The translations under genes were made by a program, and so were the position numbers. From positions 124,001-188,000 of the forward strand of contig NZ_JAHOPF010000002.1 of the NCBI RefSeq assembly GCF_019038595.1: DNA of 64,000 bases. The letters are read 5' to 3'. This DNA is from Kaistella soli. GTDB taxonomy: Bacteria > Bacteroidota > Bacteroidia > Flavobacteriales > Weeksellaceae. Position 1 is the stretch's first letter. Each line of letters starts with the position of its first letter. Below are positions 1 through 10,223 of the stretch, in pieces. The notes beneath the pieces are model-generated. The model made no database searches, was not told the DNA's origin, and was given only the letters and a program-made list of their open reading frames with translations.

Positions 1-1189
<1,189 letters not shown>

Positions 1190-1255
1190 ATATTGATTTT
1201 CAAAATGCTTAGAAAAGACGCTGTATTCCTATTTTCGCAATAATTATTAAATTTC

Positions 1256-1303
1256 ATTTAGGAAAACATAATGATATTATGCAATAAATAAGTTTTCCTA
1301 AAT
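1256..1303. repeat. Inverted repeat between ligA and the M4 peptidase gene
   Basis: Two 12-base arms (ATTTAGGAAAAC at 1256-1267 and its exact complement at 1292-1303) enclose a smaller hairpin (ATAAT-GAT-ATTAT, 1268-1280). No T-run follows, so a classic terminator is unlikely. It could be an operator or a processed RNA structure. The rest of the 270-base gap is AT-rich and shows no gene. Confidence 0.6.
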
Positions 1304-1426
1304 ATTACTTCGTTGAGGTTAATGTCATAAAAAATCTATTTACTTAAGAATAAACTACTTAATACGCCTTATAAATAAATTTTCAAAAATAATTTGCTGA
1401 TTTATTTTTTGTATTGCAATTTTATT

Positions 1427-1434
1427 TACATTTG
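1427..1434 (+). promoter_or_regulatory. Probable -10 element of the M4 peptidase gene
   Basis: TACATTTG fits the Bacteroidetes -10 consensus TAnnTTTG. It lies 27 bases before the ATG at 1462 and downstream of the alternative ATG at 1414, which argues for the later start. The -33 element is not clear; a TTTG at 1408-1411 is closer than usual. Confidence 0.55.
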
Positions 1435-1461
1435 ATCAAATTATTAAATAAATATTGTCTT

Positions 1462-4197
1462 ATGAAAAAACATATATTTTCTGCAGGATTAATAATGCTG
1501 CTTATTGCGGGTCAGGTTTCAGCACAGGATTTTGTGAGTAAAAGAAACATTGACACCAATGGCAGAGTTGATTTGATCACCTTTAACGGTGGACTGAGCG
1601 CCAGATCAGCAAACATAAATGAAATTTTAAAACAAAGCCTGAACCTTGACTCGAGGGCAAGTTTACAAAGTGTCAAGACTCAGCTTGATCCGTCGAGTTC
1701 TTTCGTTGACGAAAAATTCCAGCTTTATTACGACGGTATAAAAGTTCAGTATGTAGTGTATACTACGCATTCTCAAAATGGAAAAGTGGCAAGTTTATCC
1801 GGAAATATTTTCCCGATTACTGATGTTACTACCCAACCTGCATTAAGTGCTTCTTCAGCTTTAAATTCTGCCCTTAAACATACCGGTGCCGAAAAATACA
1901 TGTGGGAAGATGCAGAATACGCTAAAGAAAACAATTATAACAAACCGCAAGGCGAACTGGTTCTCGTTCCAATTGAGCAAAATGACGGTTCATTCAAATT
2001 ATTACTGGCTTATAAATTTGATATTTATGCCGCCCAGCCTTTAAGCAGAGAATATGTTTATGTAGATGCTTTGGATGGAAAAATTCTGATGACCGACGCG
2101 ATCATTAAACATGCAAAAGGAATTTTCGGAGATTCTGCAGCTCATAATGAACATATTGAAAAAAGTTCAGACATTGAAGCTGCAAAATTAGCTTTGGTTG
2201 ATGGCACTGCGGCTACAAGATACAGCGGCTCAAAAACTATTTCTACAACTTTAGTTGGGACCAATTATACGTTGCGCGATGCAACCCGTGGGAGTGGCGT
2301 TTTTACCTATAATTTAAAAAAAGGAACGACTTTAAAAACAACCGATTTTACCGATGCTGATAATAACTGGACTGCTGCTGAATTTAACAACGCAGCGTTT
2401 GATAATGCAGCTTTAGACGCACATTGGGGAGTCTCCAGCACGTATGATTATTTTAAAAACACCTTCAACAGAAACAGTTACAATAATTCCGGAGGTGCTC
2501 TGAAAAGTTACGTTCATTACAGTTCCGCATACGAAAACGCGTATTGGTCAGGAACAGAAATGGTTTACGGTGACGGAGCCTCCACTTTTGCACCGTTAAC
2601 TTCTTTAGATGTAACTGCACACGAATTGGGACACGGAATCTGCGAATATTCTGCAAACCTGGTTTACTCCAGAGAATCCGGCGCGCTGAATGAAGGTCTT
2701 TCTGATATTTGGGGATCTGTAGTGGAAAATGCTTTTGCACCGACCAAACAGAATTTCTTAATCGGTGAAGATATCACGAAAACTGCTCCGGGATATTTAA
2801 GATCAATGAGCAATCCGAAATCCGGATTAAGTGCACAACCGGATACCTATTTAGGAACAAACTGGAAAGCTGCAACAAGCAGTTGTACACCGACCAACAA
2901 TAATGACCAGTGCGGCGTTCACTACAACAGTGGAGTTCTTAACCATTTCTTCTATATTTTGACTCAGGGAAAAACAGGAACGAATGACAAGGGAAATTCT
3001 TATTCTGTAACCGGAATCGGTTTTGATAAATCTGCGAAGATCATCTACAGAATGGAAACTTCTTACCTTTCTTCTACATCAACTTATGCAAGTGTTTTAA
3101 CCTATGCAATTCAGTCTGCAAAAGATTTATACGGCGCAGATTCCCCTGAAGCAATCGCAACCCAAAACGCATTGTACGCAGTTGGTTTAGGAACAGCATA
3201 TTCCGGCGGTGGAACTTCTACGGATACGATTGCTCCTTCTGCTCCGACCAATCTTACTGCAAGCGGAACAACTTCTGTGGCGACTAATTTAAGCTGGTCA
3301 GCTTCTACTGATAACGTTGGTGTAACAGGTTATGATGTTTACAGCGGCGCAACTTTATTAGGAAATACAGCAGTAACTTCTGCATCAATTACTGGCTTAA
3401 CAGCTTCTACAACCTATAACTTCACTGTAAAAGCAAAAGATGCAGCAGGAAATGCTTCCGCAGCAAGTAACGTTTTATCCGTAACTACAGGATCTGGTAC
3501 CACTCCACCGGTTGCTTACTGTGCTTCAAAAGGAAATTCTACATCTGATGAAAAAATCAACAAAGTAGTTTTCGGAACCATTAATAATACTTCTACCGGA
3601 ACTGCAGGTTATGAAGATTTCACAGCTCAGATTGCGGATGTAAATAAGGGAACTGCTTACACCATTACCATTACTCCGAAATGGACTTCCACAACTTACA
3701 ATGAAGGCTATGCGGTCTTTATAGATTATAACGGAGATGGAGATTTTTCTGATGCTGGAGAAACCGTCTTCACAAAAGCTGCTTCCAAAACGACGCCGGT
3801 TTCAGGATCAATCACAATTCCTGCAACTGCGCTTACCGGCAACACCAGAATGAGAGTTTCCATGAAGTATAATGGAATCCCAACTTCCTGTGAAACCTTC
3901 TCTTACGGACAGGTTGAAGATTATACCTTAAACATTAAACCTGCAGGAACTGTTTCTTCATTAGCTGGAAACACTGTTGAAAACGTAAATGTTTATCCTA
4001 ATCCGGTAAAAGATGTGTTGAACATTAATGCTAAAGGAGATTACAGCTATCAACTTATTTCCACAGACGGAAAAATTGTTAAAGATGGCAATCAGTCCGA
4101 AAGCGCGGTCAACGTTCAGAATTTGCCAACAGGAATGTACATCATGAAGATTACGCAGGACGGAAAAACTTCCACTCATAAAGTGATCAAAAAATAG
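1462..4197 (+). CDS. Secreted M4 (thermolysin-like) metallopeptidase with T9SS sorting domain
   Basis: About 911 residues from the ATG at 1462. I preferred this start over 1414 because it opens a clean signal peptide (MKKHIFSAGLIMLLIAGQVSA) and follows a promoter. Domain order: signal peptide, FTP/PepSY-type propeptide (about 25-230), M4 catalytic domain with HELGH (H387, E388, H391) and the third zinc ligand E411 in GALNEGLSD, an FN3 domain (about 590-680), a GEVED domain (about 705-830) and a C-terminal type IX secretion sorting domain (NVYPNPVKD onward) ending in Lys. The zinc ligands are all present, so it should be an active extracellular protease exported across the outer membrane by the Por system. 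It appears monocistronic and is followed by a terminator. Confidence 0.95.
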   Translation: MKKHIFSAGLIMLLIAGQVSAQDFVSKRNIDTNGRVDLITFNGGLSARSANINEILKQSLNLDSRASLQSVKTQLDPSSSFVDEKFQLYYDGIKVQYVVYTTHSQNGKVASLSGNIFPITDVTTQPALSASSALNSALKHTGAEKYMWEDAEYAKENNYNKPQGELVLVPIEQNDGSFKLLLAYKFDIYAAQPLSREYVYVDALDGKILMTDAIIKHAKGIFGDSAAHNEHIEKSSDIEAAKLALVDGTAATRYSGSKTISTTLVGTNYTLRDATRGSGVFTYNLKKGTTLKTTDFTDADNNWTAAEFNNAAFDNAALDAHWGVSSTYDYFKNTFNRNSYNNSGGALKSYVHYSSAYENAYWSGTEMVYGDGASTFAPLTSLDVTAHELGHGICEYSANLVYSRESGALNEGLSDIWGSVVENAFAPTKQNFLIGEDITKTAPGYLRSMSNPKSGLSAQPDTYLGTNWKAATSSCTPTNNNDQCGVHYNSGVLNHFFYILTQGKTGTNDKGNSYSVTGIGFDKSAKIIYRMETSYLSSTSTYASVLTYAIQSAKDLYGADSPEAIATQNALYAVGLGTAYSGGGTSTDTIAPSAPTNLTASGTTSVATNLSWSASTDNVGVTGYDVYSGATLLGNTAVTSASITGLTASTTYNFTVKAKDAAGNASAASNVLSVTTGSGTTPPVAYCASKGNSTSDEKINKVVFGTINNTSTGTAGYEDFTAQIADVNKGTAYTITITPKWTSTTYNEGYAVFIDYNGDGDFSDAGETVFTKAASKTTPVSGSITIPATALTGNTRMRVSMKYNGIPTSCETFSYGQVEDYTLNIKPAGTVSSLAGNTVENVNVYPNPVKDVLNINAKGDYSYQLISTDGKIVKDGNQSESAVNVQNLPTGMYIMKITQDGKTSTHKVIKK

Positions 4198-4230
4198 GCT
4201 TAATTATTTTAAGTAGCGACTTCGGTCAAA

Positions 4231-4263
4231 GCCGGGAGGATTTATTCTTCCGGTTTTTTTTTT
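4231..4263 (+). terminator. Rho-independent terminator after the M4 peptidase gene
   Basis: The stem pairs CCGGGAGGA with TTCTTCCGG (with G-T wobble) and is followed directly by a run of T. Confidence 0.8.
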
Positions 4264-4351
4264 GATAATGGTTCTATTGGAAAATTTCTGTGCCAGTGTC
4301 CTTTTCCGTGATTTCATAAATTTTGTTATCTTCACAAAAAAAGTTAATATA

Positions 4352-5902
4352 ATGAAGAATTACGCGAAGGTACTGATGGTATCAACGGTTTTTGCAGTCG
4401 GATTAAATGCCCAGACGAAAGACCAGATGGTAAAATCTATTATGGAGGAAACCTACCAAAACTCTCAGCTTGAACATCTTGCCTATGAATTAACAGATGA
4501 AATCGGTCCACGGTTGGTCGGAAGCCCGAAAATGCAGCAGGCACACGACTGGGCGGTAAAGCGCTTCCAAAACTGGGGAATTGATGCGAAAAATGAGCAG
4601 TGGGGAGAATGGAAATCTTGGGAAAGAGGAACTTCAAGCATAGAAATGGTGCATCCTTACACCAAATCTTTAGAAGGAATGCAGCTTGCTTTCAGTCCCG
4701 CAACATCATCAAAAGGTCTTACTGCTGAAGTAATAATGCTGCCGGAATTTAAATCCAAAGAAGAATTCAGCAAATGGCTTTCAAAAGTGAAAGGAAAACT
4801 GGTAATGGTTTCACAATACCAATCATCCGGCAGACCGGAATACAACTGGAAAGAATTTGCGACGCCCGAGTCTTTTGAAAAAATGAAAAAGAATGCGGAA
4901 GCAGAATCAGAGCAATGGAGAAAAAGCATTCAGAATACCGGGGAGACATCAAGAACCCTGAATAAAAAATTAGAAGAAGCCGGCGCTGCCGGAATTATCT
5001 CTTCTACCTGGTCAAGAGGTTTTGGAGTGAACAAAATATTTGCTGCCGGAACAAAAAAGATTCCGGCTGTTGATATCTCTCTTGAAGATTACGGCCAGCT
5101 TTACCGAATGCTGCAGCACGGAACCACACCGAAACTGAAAATTCAGGCCAACTCCAAAGACAAAGGAATGGCGCCGACTTTTAATACCGTTGCGGAAATT
5201 AAAGGTTCTGAAAAACCTGATGAATACATCATCCTTTCTGCCCACCTTGATTCATGGGACGGCGGAACCGGTGCTACTGACAACGGAACAGGAACCATCA
5301 CCATGATGGAAGTTGCCAGAATTATCAAAAAATTATACCCAAACCCTAAGAGAACCATTATTGTCGGTCTTTGGGGAAGTGAAGAACAGGGACTTAACGG
5401 CTCCCGCGGTTATGTGTCCGCACACAGAGACCAGATGCCAAAAGTACAGGCTGTTTTCAATCAGGATAACGGTACCGGAAGAATTGCAAATATCAGCGGA
5501 CAGGGCTTTCTGAATTCTTATGATTATTTAAGCCGTTGGCTTAGTGCCGTTCCAAGTGAGCTTACCAAAGATATTAAAACTACCTTCCCGGGAACTCCCG
5601 GTGGTGGCGGTTCTGATCATGCTTCTTTCGTAGCGGCGGGTGCGCCTGCATTTATGCTCGGATCGCTCAACTGGAGTTATGGTAATTACACCTGGCATAC
5701 CAATCGCGATACTTACGATAAAATTGTTTTTGATGACGTAAAAAGCAACGTAGCACTTATTGCGATCCTGACGTATATGGCCAGCGAAGATCCTGAAAAA
5801 TCTTCTGCTGAAAGAAGCAAACTTCCCATTGATTCCAGAACCGGCGAACCAATGAAATGGCCGGAAGTGAAAGAACCGACCAGAAAAGGCGGTTTGGATT
5901 AA
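4352..5902 (+). CDS. Secreted M28 family zinc peptidase
   Basis: About 516 residues from the ATG at 4352; the upstream in-frame ATG at 4262 gives an implausible N-terminus, whereas 4352 opens a signal peptide (MKNYAKVLMVSTVFAVGLNA). The M28 zinc-site motifs are in order: SAHLDSWDGG (His, Asp), TDNGTG, WGSEEQGLNGS (Glu-Glu), FNQDNGTG (Asp) and a C-terminal WHTNRDTYD (His). A PA-type insert probably lies between the N-terminal part and the catalytic core. The family includes aminopeptidases and carboxypeptidases; the exact specificity cannot be read. It lies downstream of the M4 peptidase but behind a terminator, so it is probably transcribed separately. Confidence 0.92.
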   Translation: MKNYAKVLMVSTVFAVGLNAQTKDQMVKSIMEETYQNSQLEHLAYELTDEIGPRLVGSPKMQQAHDWAVKRFQNWGIDAKNEQWGEWKSWERGTSSIEMVHPYTKSLEGMQLAFSPATSSKGLTAEVIMLPEFKSKEEFSKWLSKVKGKLVMVSQYQSSGRPEYNWKEFATPESFEKMKKNAEAESEQWRKSIQNTGETSRTLNKKLEEAGAAGIISSTWSRGFGVNKIFAAGTKKIPAVDISLEDYGQLYRMLQHGTTPKLKIQANSKDKGMAPTFNTVAEIKGSEKPDEYIILSAHLDSWDGGTGATDNGTGTITMMEVARIIKKLYPNPKRTIIVGLWGSEEQGLNGSRGYVSAHRDQMPKVQAVFNQDNGTGRIANISGQGFLNSYDYLSRWLSAVPSELTKDIKTTFPGTPGGGGSDHASFVAAGAPAFMLGSLNWSYGNYTWHTNRDTYDKIVFDDVKSNVALIAILTYMASEDPEKSSAERSKLPIDSRTGEPMKWPEVKEPTRKGGLD

Positions 5903-5920
5903 TAATTTTGCAATCATAAA

Positions 5921-5953
5921 AAAAACGTTCATCATTTTGGTGAACGTTTTTAT
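5921..5953. terminator. Bidirectional terminator between convergent genes
   Basis: Stem AACGTTCA / TGAACGTT with an A-run before and a T-run after. It can stop both the rightward M28 gene and the leftward ATPase gene. Confidence 0.85.
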
Positions 5954-5983
5954 TTCCATTAAATCAAAACTTAATTCGTGATT

Positions 5984-8488
5984 TCATTTATTAAATGACC
6001 TTCTGATCAGTTTATAAATCTCAAACCAAAGCACAGAAATAACAGCCACAGATAAAGCAGTTAATAATTGTTCTGCATTTAATGCACTTAGCTTAAAAAA
6101 CTGAGTTACCGGTTCGTAATAAAGCATGATGGCAAGCAGAATAACAGTTGCTCCCGTAACATAAACCATCAGATTATTTTTATTCCTGAAACTCTCAAAC
6201 ATCGAATAATAAAAAGAACGGTTTGCAAGGCTGAGCAGGATGTTCGCAAAAATTAAGGTGGTAAAAACCATCGCCCGAACAGTTTCCTCATTTCCGCCGT
6301 TTCGGTAAGTGAACTGATAAATAAACATTACTCCGGCAGCGATAATCAATCCCTGAATGACACTTAAAATCAATTCCTTCCAGGTAAGAAAAGTTTCTGA
6401 CATCGGTCTCGGCTTTTGAAGCATCGTATTTTTTTCCATCGGTTCATTTTCATACACAATGGAACAGGTAGGTCCCATCACCAGCTCCAAAAAGATAACG
6501 TGAACCGGCGTAAAAATCTGCGGAAACGCCCAACCCAAAAACAGCGGAAGCGATACCGTAAGAATGATAGGAATGTGAATGGAAATGATATACTGCACCG
6601 CTTTTTTGATATTGGTGTAAATCCTGCGGCCTGCCGCAATTCCTGTGACGAGTTTTCCCAAATCATCATAAGTCAGCACTAAAGAGGCTGCAGCTTTTGC
6701 AATTTCGGTACCTTTAACGCCCATTGCAACTCCAATGTGCGCTGATTTTAATGCAGGCCCGTCGTTTACCCCATCGCCAAGCATGGCAACCACTTCCCCA
6801 TTTTTCTTTAAAGCATTGATGACTTCAAGTTTAGCCTCAGGAAACATTCTTGTAAACAAAACCTTTTCTGCTGCGGTTTTCATTAAATCACCTTCTGACA
6901 AACGGGTTATTTCAGCACCGTTTACAGGAATTCCGCTGTGATGAATTCCTGCCTGTTCGGCAATACTTTTGGTTGTTTCAGCATTGTCTCCGGTAATTAC
7001 TTTCACCTGAATTCCTGCTTCATAAATTTGACGGAAAACATCCTGAATTCCTTTTTTTGGCGGATCATAAAAAACGACAAAGCCCAGAAATTCAAAAGAA
7101 AGCTCCTGCTGTTTTTGGGGAAAGTCTGCTCCTTTAAAATCTGATTTTCCTACGCCTAAAACACGGTAACCTTTTTTCCCGAAATCCTCAATACGTTTTT
7201 CTAAATGTTTTTTTTCAGTTTCCGTTAACCTTGAGACATTCAGGATCGCTTCGGGAGCACCTTTTGCAGCAATAATTCGTTCGCCGTGGGGATTCTCAAA
7301 AAGATGGGTCATCATCGGAGGTTTTCCGTCGAGCGGATATTCGTGAAACATACAGAAATCTTTCCGTAAATCCTTTTCCTGTGTTTCTGCATAAACATGA
7401 TGCAGCGTTTTTTCCATAGGATCAAAAGGAACCGGCTCGCTGCTCCACATCGCGTAACTGATGAGCTCAGAGATATTTTGATTATTAAATTCTTTATCGG
7501 AATAATTCCGGTTCGTTTTAAAATCATACACTGTTTTCAGGTGCATTGAATTTTCGGTTATTGTTCCGGTTTTATCAGTGCAGATCACTGTCGTACTTCC
7601 CAGAGTTTCTACAATGCTGCTCTTTTTAATGATAATTCCTTCTCTCATTAGCTTCCAGGCACCCAACGCCATAAAAGTGGTAAATGCAACAGGAATTTCT
7701 TCCGGAAGTATCGACATTGCCAGCGTAAGACCATTTAATAAAGAATCTACAATATTCTGGGTATGATAAAAATTAACGCCGCATACGAGCAGAAAAACAA
7801 TAATCCCAATAACGGCCATTGATTTTACAAACTTTTCGATCTGCAGCTGTAACGGTGATTTCTCTTCCCTGATATTGATGAGGGATTCGCCTATTTTGCC
7901 CAGTTTTGTTTTCTTTCCGATTTCCTCCACCTTAAAAACGGCAAGTCCCGAAGCGGTTAAAGTTCCGCTATAAACCTTGGAATCTTCTGATGAACTGTCT
8001 TTAAATACAGAAAAACTTTCTCCGGTGAGGGAAGATTCATTGACAGAAAAGTCGTTGCTGTGAAGGATTGTGCCGTCCGCGTTGATCATTTTTCCTTCTT
8101 CAGTGATGCACAAATCCCCTACCGCAATCTCATGCGTGGGAATTTCTGTAATCTTCGAATTTCTAATGACTTTGCTTAAAGGTTCATTCAGTTTTTCAAG
8201 CTCTTCCAGAGCTTTTTTACTTCTATTATCCTGATAAAAGGAAATGCCCGAAACCAGAATAATGGCCGCGAGCATAAACAGCGATTCACCGTAATTTCCT
8301 ACTGCCAGATAAATCAGTGCGATAACAATGAGTAAAATAAGCATCGGCTCTTTCACGATATCAATCAGAAGATTGAGCCAGTTGCTTTTCTTCGGCGTAT
8401 GCATCTGATTAAAACCATTTGCTCCCTGTGAGCGTTTTACTTCCGCATCGTTTAGGCCGGTTAAATGTTCGGGAATATTAAAAGGCAT
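5984..8488 (-). CDS. Cation-translocating P-type ATPase
   Basis: The protein has 834 residues and the full P-type layout: a first membrane hairpin (about 48-85), actuator motif TGES (155-158), a membrane segment with the LPEEIP ion-site motif (261-266), phosphorylation motif DKTGT with D305, a nucleotide-binding domain, the hinge MLGDGVNDGPAL, and six further C-terminal membrane segments. The N-terminal cation-ATPase domain and the Glu-rich PEE motif place it with the P2 (Ca2+-type) ATPases rather than heavy-metal P1B pumps, since no CPC motif is present. The ion transported is therefore probably Ca2+ or another hard cation, which is an inference. It is a single gene facing the xth gene. Confidence 0.92.
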   Translation of the reverse strand: MPFNIPEHLTGLNDAEVKRSQGANGFNQMHTPKKSNWLNLLIDIVKEPMLILLIVIALIYLAVGNYGESLFMLAAIILVSGISFYQDNRSKKALEELEKLNEPLSKVIRNSKITEIPTHEIAVGDLCITEEGKMINADGTILHSNDFSVNESSLTGESFSVFKDSSSEDSKVYSGTLTASGLAVFKVEEIGKKTKLGKIGESLINIREEKSPLQLQIEKFVKSMAVIGIIVFLLVCGVNFYHTQNIVDSLLNGLTLAMSILPEEIPVAFTTFMALGAWKLMREGIIIKKSSIVETLGSTTVICTDKTGTITENSMHLKTVYDFKTNRNYSDKEFNNQNISELISYAMWSSEPVPFDPMEKTLHHVYAETQEKDLRKDFCMFHEYPLDGKPPMMTHLFENPHGERIIAAKGAPEAILNVSRLTETEKKHLEKRIEDFGKKGYRVLGVGKSDFKGADFPQKQQELSFEFLGFVVFYDPPKKGIQDVFRQIYEAGIQVKVITGDNAETTKSIAEQAGIHHSGIPVNGAEITRLSEGDLMKTAAEKVLFTRMFPEAKLEVINALKKNGEVVAMLGDGVNDGPALKSAHIGVAMGVKGTEIAKAAASLVLTYDDLGKLVTGIAAGRRIYTNIKKAVQYIISIHIPIILTVSLPLFLGWAFPQIFTPVHVIFLELVMGPTCSIVYENEPMEKNTMLQKPRPMSETFLTWKELILSVIQGLIIAAGVMFIYQFTYRNGGNEETVRAMVFTTLIFANILLSLANRSFYYSMFESFRNKNNLMVYVTGATVILLAIMLYYEPVTQFFKLSALNAEQLLTALSVAVISVLWFEIYKLIRRSFNK

Positions 8489-8549
8489 TGTATTGAATTC
8501 TAATACCTAAAGTTACTGAAAATCAAAAGAAATGTGAGAATGAATTATA

Positions 8550-9323
8550 TCAGATTTTCAGCTCTATCCATACCGGAGCGTCATCGCTTGATTTTTCCCA
8601 GCCACGGACAAATTTATCTACTTCAGCTTTTTTCAGATGCGGTACCACTTCAGTGGAAAGGAGAAAATGGTCAATTCTTAAACCTGCGTTTCGTTGGTAG
8701 GCATTCCGGAAATAATCCCAAAAAGTATATATTTCCTCATCCGGATGCAAATGTCTCAATGCGTCAGTCCACCCCTGACTGATTAAATTATGGAACGCAT
8801 CCCGGACTTCCGGTAAAAACAGCGCATCATTCTTAAATTTCTCCGGTTTATAAACATCCTTTTCCGTCGGCATTACATTAAAATCGCCGATGAGCAGAAC
8901 TTTTTTATTTGAAGTAATAAGCATTTCCGCATGTGCATCCAATCTTTCAAACCAGCGCATTTTATAATCGAATTTCGGTCCCGGAACCGGATTTCCGTTC
9001 GGCAGATAAATGCATGCAATAATTAAATCTTTAATTTTCACTTCAAGATAACGGCTCGCTTCCACTTCCTCTTCGCCCGGAAGGTCAGTTCGGGAAACTA
9101 TTGGCTTTCCCAGTTTTGATAAGACTGCAACTCCATTCCAGCTCTTTTGTCCGAGCCAGACTGAATGATATCCTGCTTCAAGAATTTCAGCTTCCGGAAA
9201 TTTTTCCTGAGGCGCTTTCAGTTCCTGAAGACACACAATATCCGGCTGAGATTCCTGCAGCCACTTAAGCAAAACAGGAAGCCTTCCGTTGACACCGTTT
9301 ACGTTGTAAGTTGCGATTTTCAT
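8550..9323 (-). CDS. xth: Exodeoxyribonuclease III
   Basis: This 257-residue protein has the ExoIII/APE layout: NVNG near the start, the metal-binding Glu in CLQELKAP (E34), a central GDFNVMP and the C-terminal RIDHFLLS motif with the catalytic Asp-His. It cleaves at abasic sites and removes nucleotides 3' to 5' in base excision repair. It is transcribed away from the adjacent ku-ligD pair, so three repair genes lie together. Confidence 0.95.
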   Translation of the reverse strand: MKIATYNVNGVNGRLPVLLKWLQESQPDIVCLQELKAPQEKFPEAEILEAGYHSVWLGQKSWNGVAVLSKLGKPIVSRTDLPGEEEVEASRYLEVKIKDLIIACIYLPNGNPVPGPKFDYKMRWFERLDAHAEMLITSNKKVLLIGDFNVMPTEKDVYKPEKFKNDALFLPEVRDAFHNLISQGWTDALRHLHPDEEIYTFWDYFRNAYQRNAGLRIDHFLLSTEVVPHLKKAEVDKFVRGWEKSSDDAPVWIELKI

Positions 9324-9417
9324 GATCTAATATTTTGATTAAAGTTAGGGAGTTTAATAAAACCAACATTCCTTTTGGACGAATTTTTGATGGCTTTTAA
9401 AAAATAAACCACACATT

Positions 9418-10197
9418 ATGAGAGCAATTTGGAATGGATCCATAGGATTCGGGCTGGTAAATATTCCTATCAAACTTTATTCCGCAACAGGCGAAAGTAA
9501 TCTCGATTTGGATATGCTGGATAAAGATGACCTTTCGAATATACAGTTTAAAAGAGTGAATGCCACAACCGGAAAAGAAGTGAAATGGGAAAACATTGTG
9601 AAAGGCTACAAACTCGAAGACCGTTACGTCGTGCTTACTCCGGAAGATTTTGATGAAGTAAATCCGGAAAAATCCAAAATGCTCAACATTAAGCAGTTTG
9701 TCGACATTAATGAAATTGACAGTGCTTATTTTGAGTCTTCCTATTTTCTGGAACCTCAGAAAAACGGCGAAGAAGCTTATAAATTATTGCTTAAAGCCCT
9801 TTTAAAAACAAAAATGGCGGGCATTGGAACTTTTATTCTTCGGGAAAAAGAAATTCTCTGTCTCGTGCGTCCATATCAGGAAAAAATTTTAATGGTCAAC
9901 CGTATGCGGTACCCAGAAGAACTCCGCAGTTTTGAAGATTTAAAAATACCGGGCGCAAAAAACCCGAGTGCAGACGAACTCGAAATGGCTGAATCCCTGA
10001 TCAAGCAACGCGCGACGAAATTTGATACTGCAAAATATAAAAACACCTACAACGATGATTTAATGAAAATCATTGAAGCCAAAGCCAAAGGAAAAACCAA
10101 AAAAGTGGAAACCAAGAAGGAAGTTTCTGCAAAAGCAACAGATTTAATGGCACAGCTGAAAGCCAGTCTCGAAGCAGGAAAAGTAAAAGCGGGATAA
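9418..10197 (+). CDS. ku: Ku protein (non-homologous end joining)
   Basis: The 259 residues begin MRAIWNGSIGFGLVNIPIKL, the signature opening of bacterial Ku. The Ku core spans about residues 10-200 and is followed by a short Lys-rich tail (KAKGKTKKVETKKE), which in other Ku proteins helps DNA binding and LigD recruitment. Ku forms a homodimer that encircles DNA ends. It lies 26 bases upstream of ligD and is very likely cotranscribed with it. Confidence 0.97.
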   Translation: MRAIWNGSIGFGLVNIPIKLYSATGESNLDLDMLDKDDLSNIQFKRVNATTGKEVKWENIVKGYKLEDRYVVLTPEDFDEVNPEKSKMLNIKQFVDINEIDSAYFESSYFLEPQKNGEEAYKLLLKALLKTKMAGIGTFILREKEILCLVRPYQEKILMVNRMRYPEELRSFEDLKIPGAKNPSADELEMAESLIKQRATKFDTAKYKNTYNDDLMKIIEAKAKGKTKKVETKKEVSAKATDLMAQLKASLEAGKVKAG

Positions 10198-10223
10198 TTG
10201 TCTAATTCTTGATCAAAAAAAAA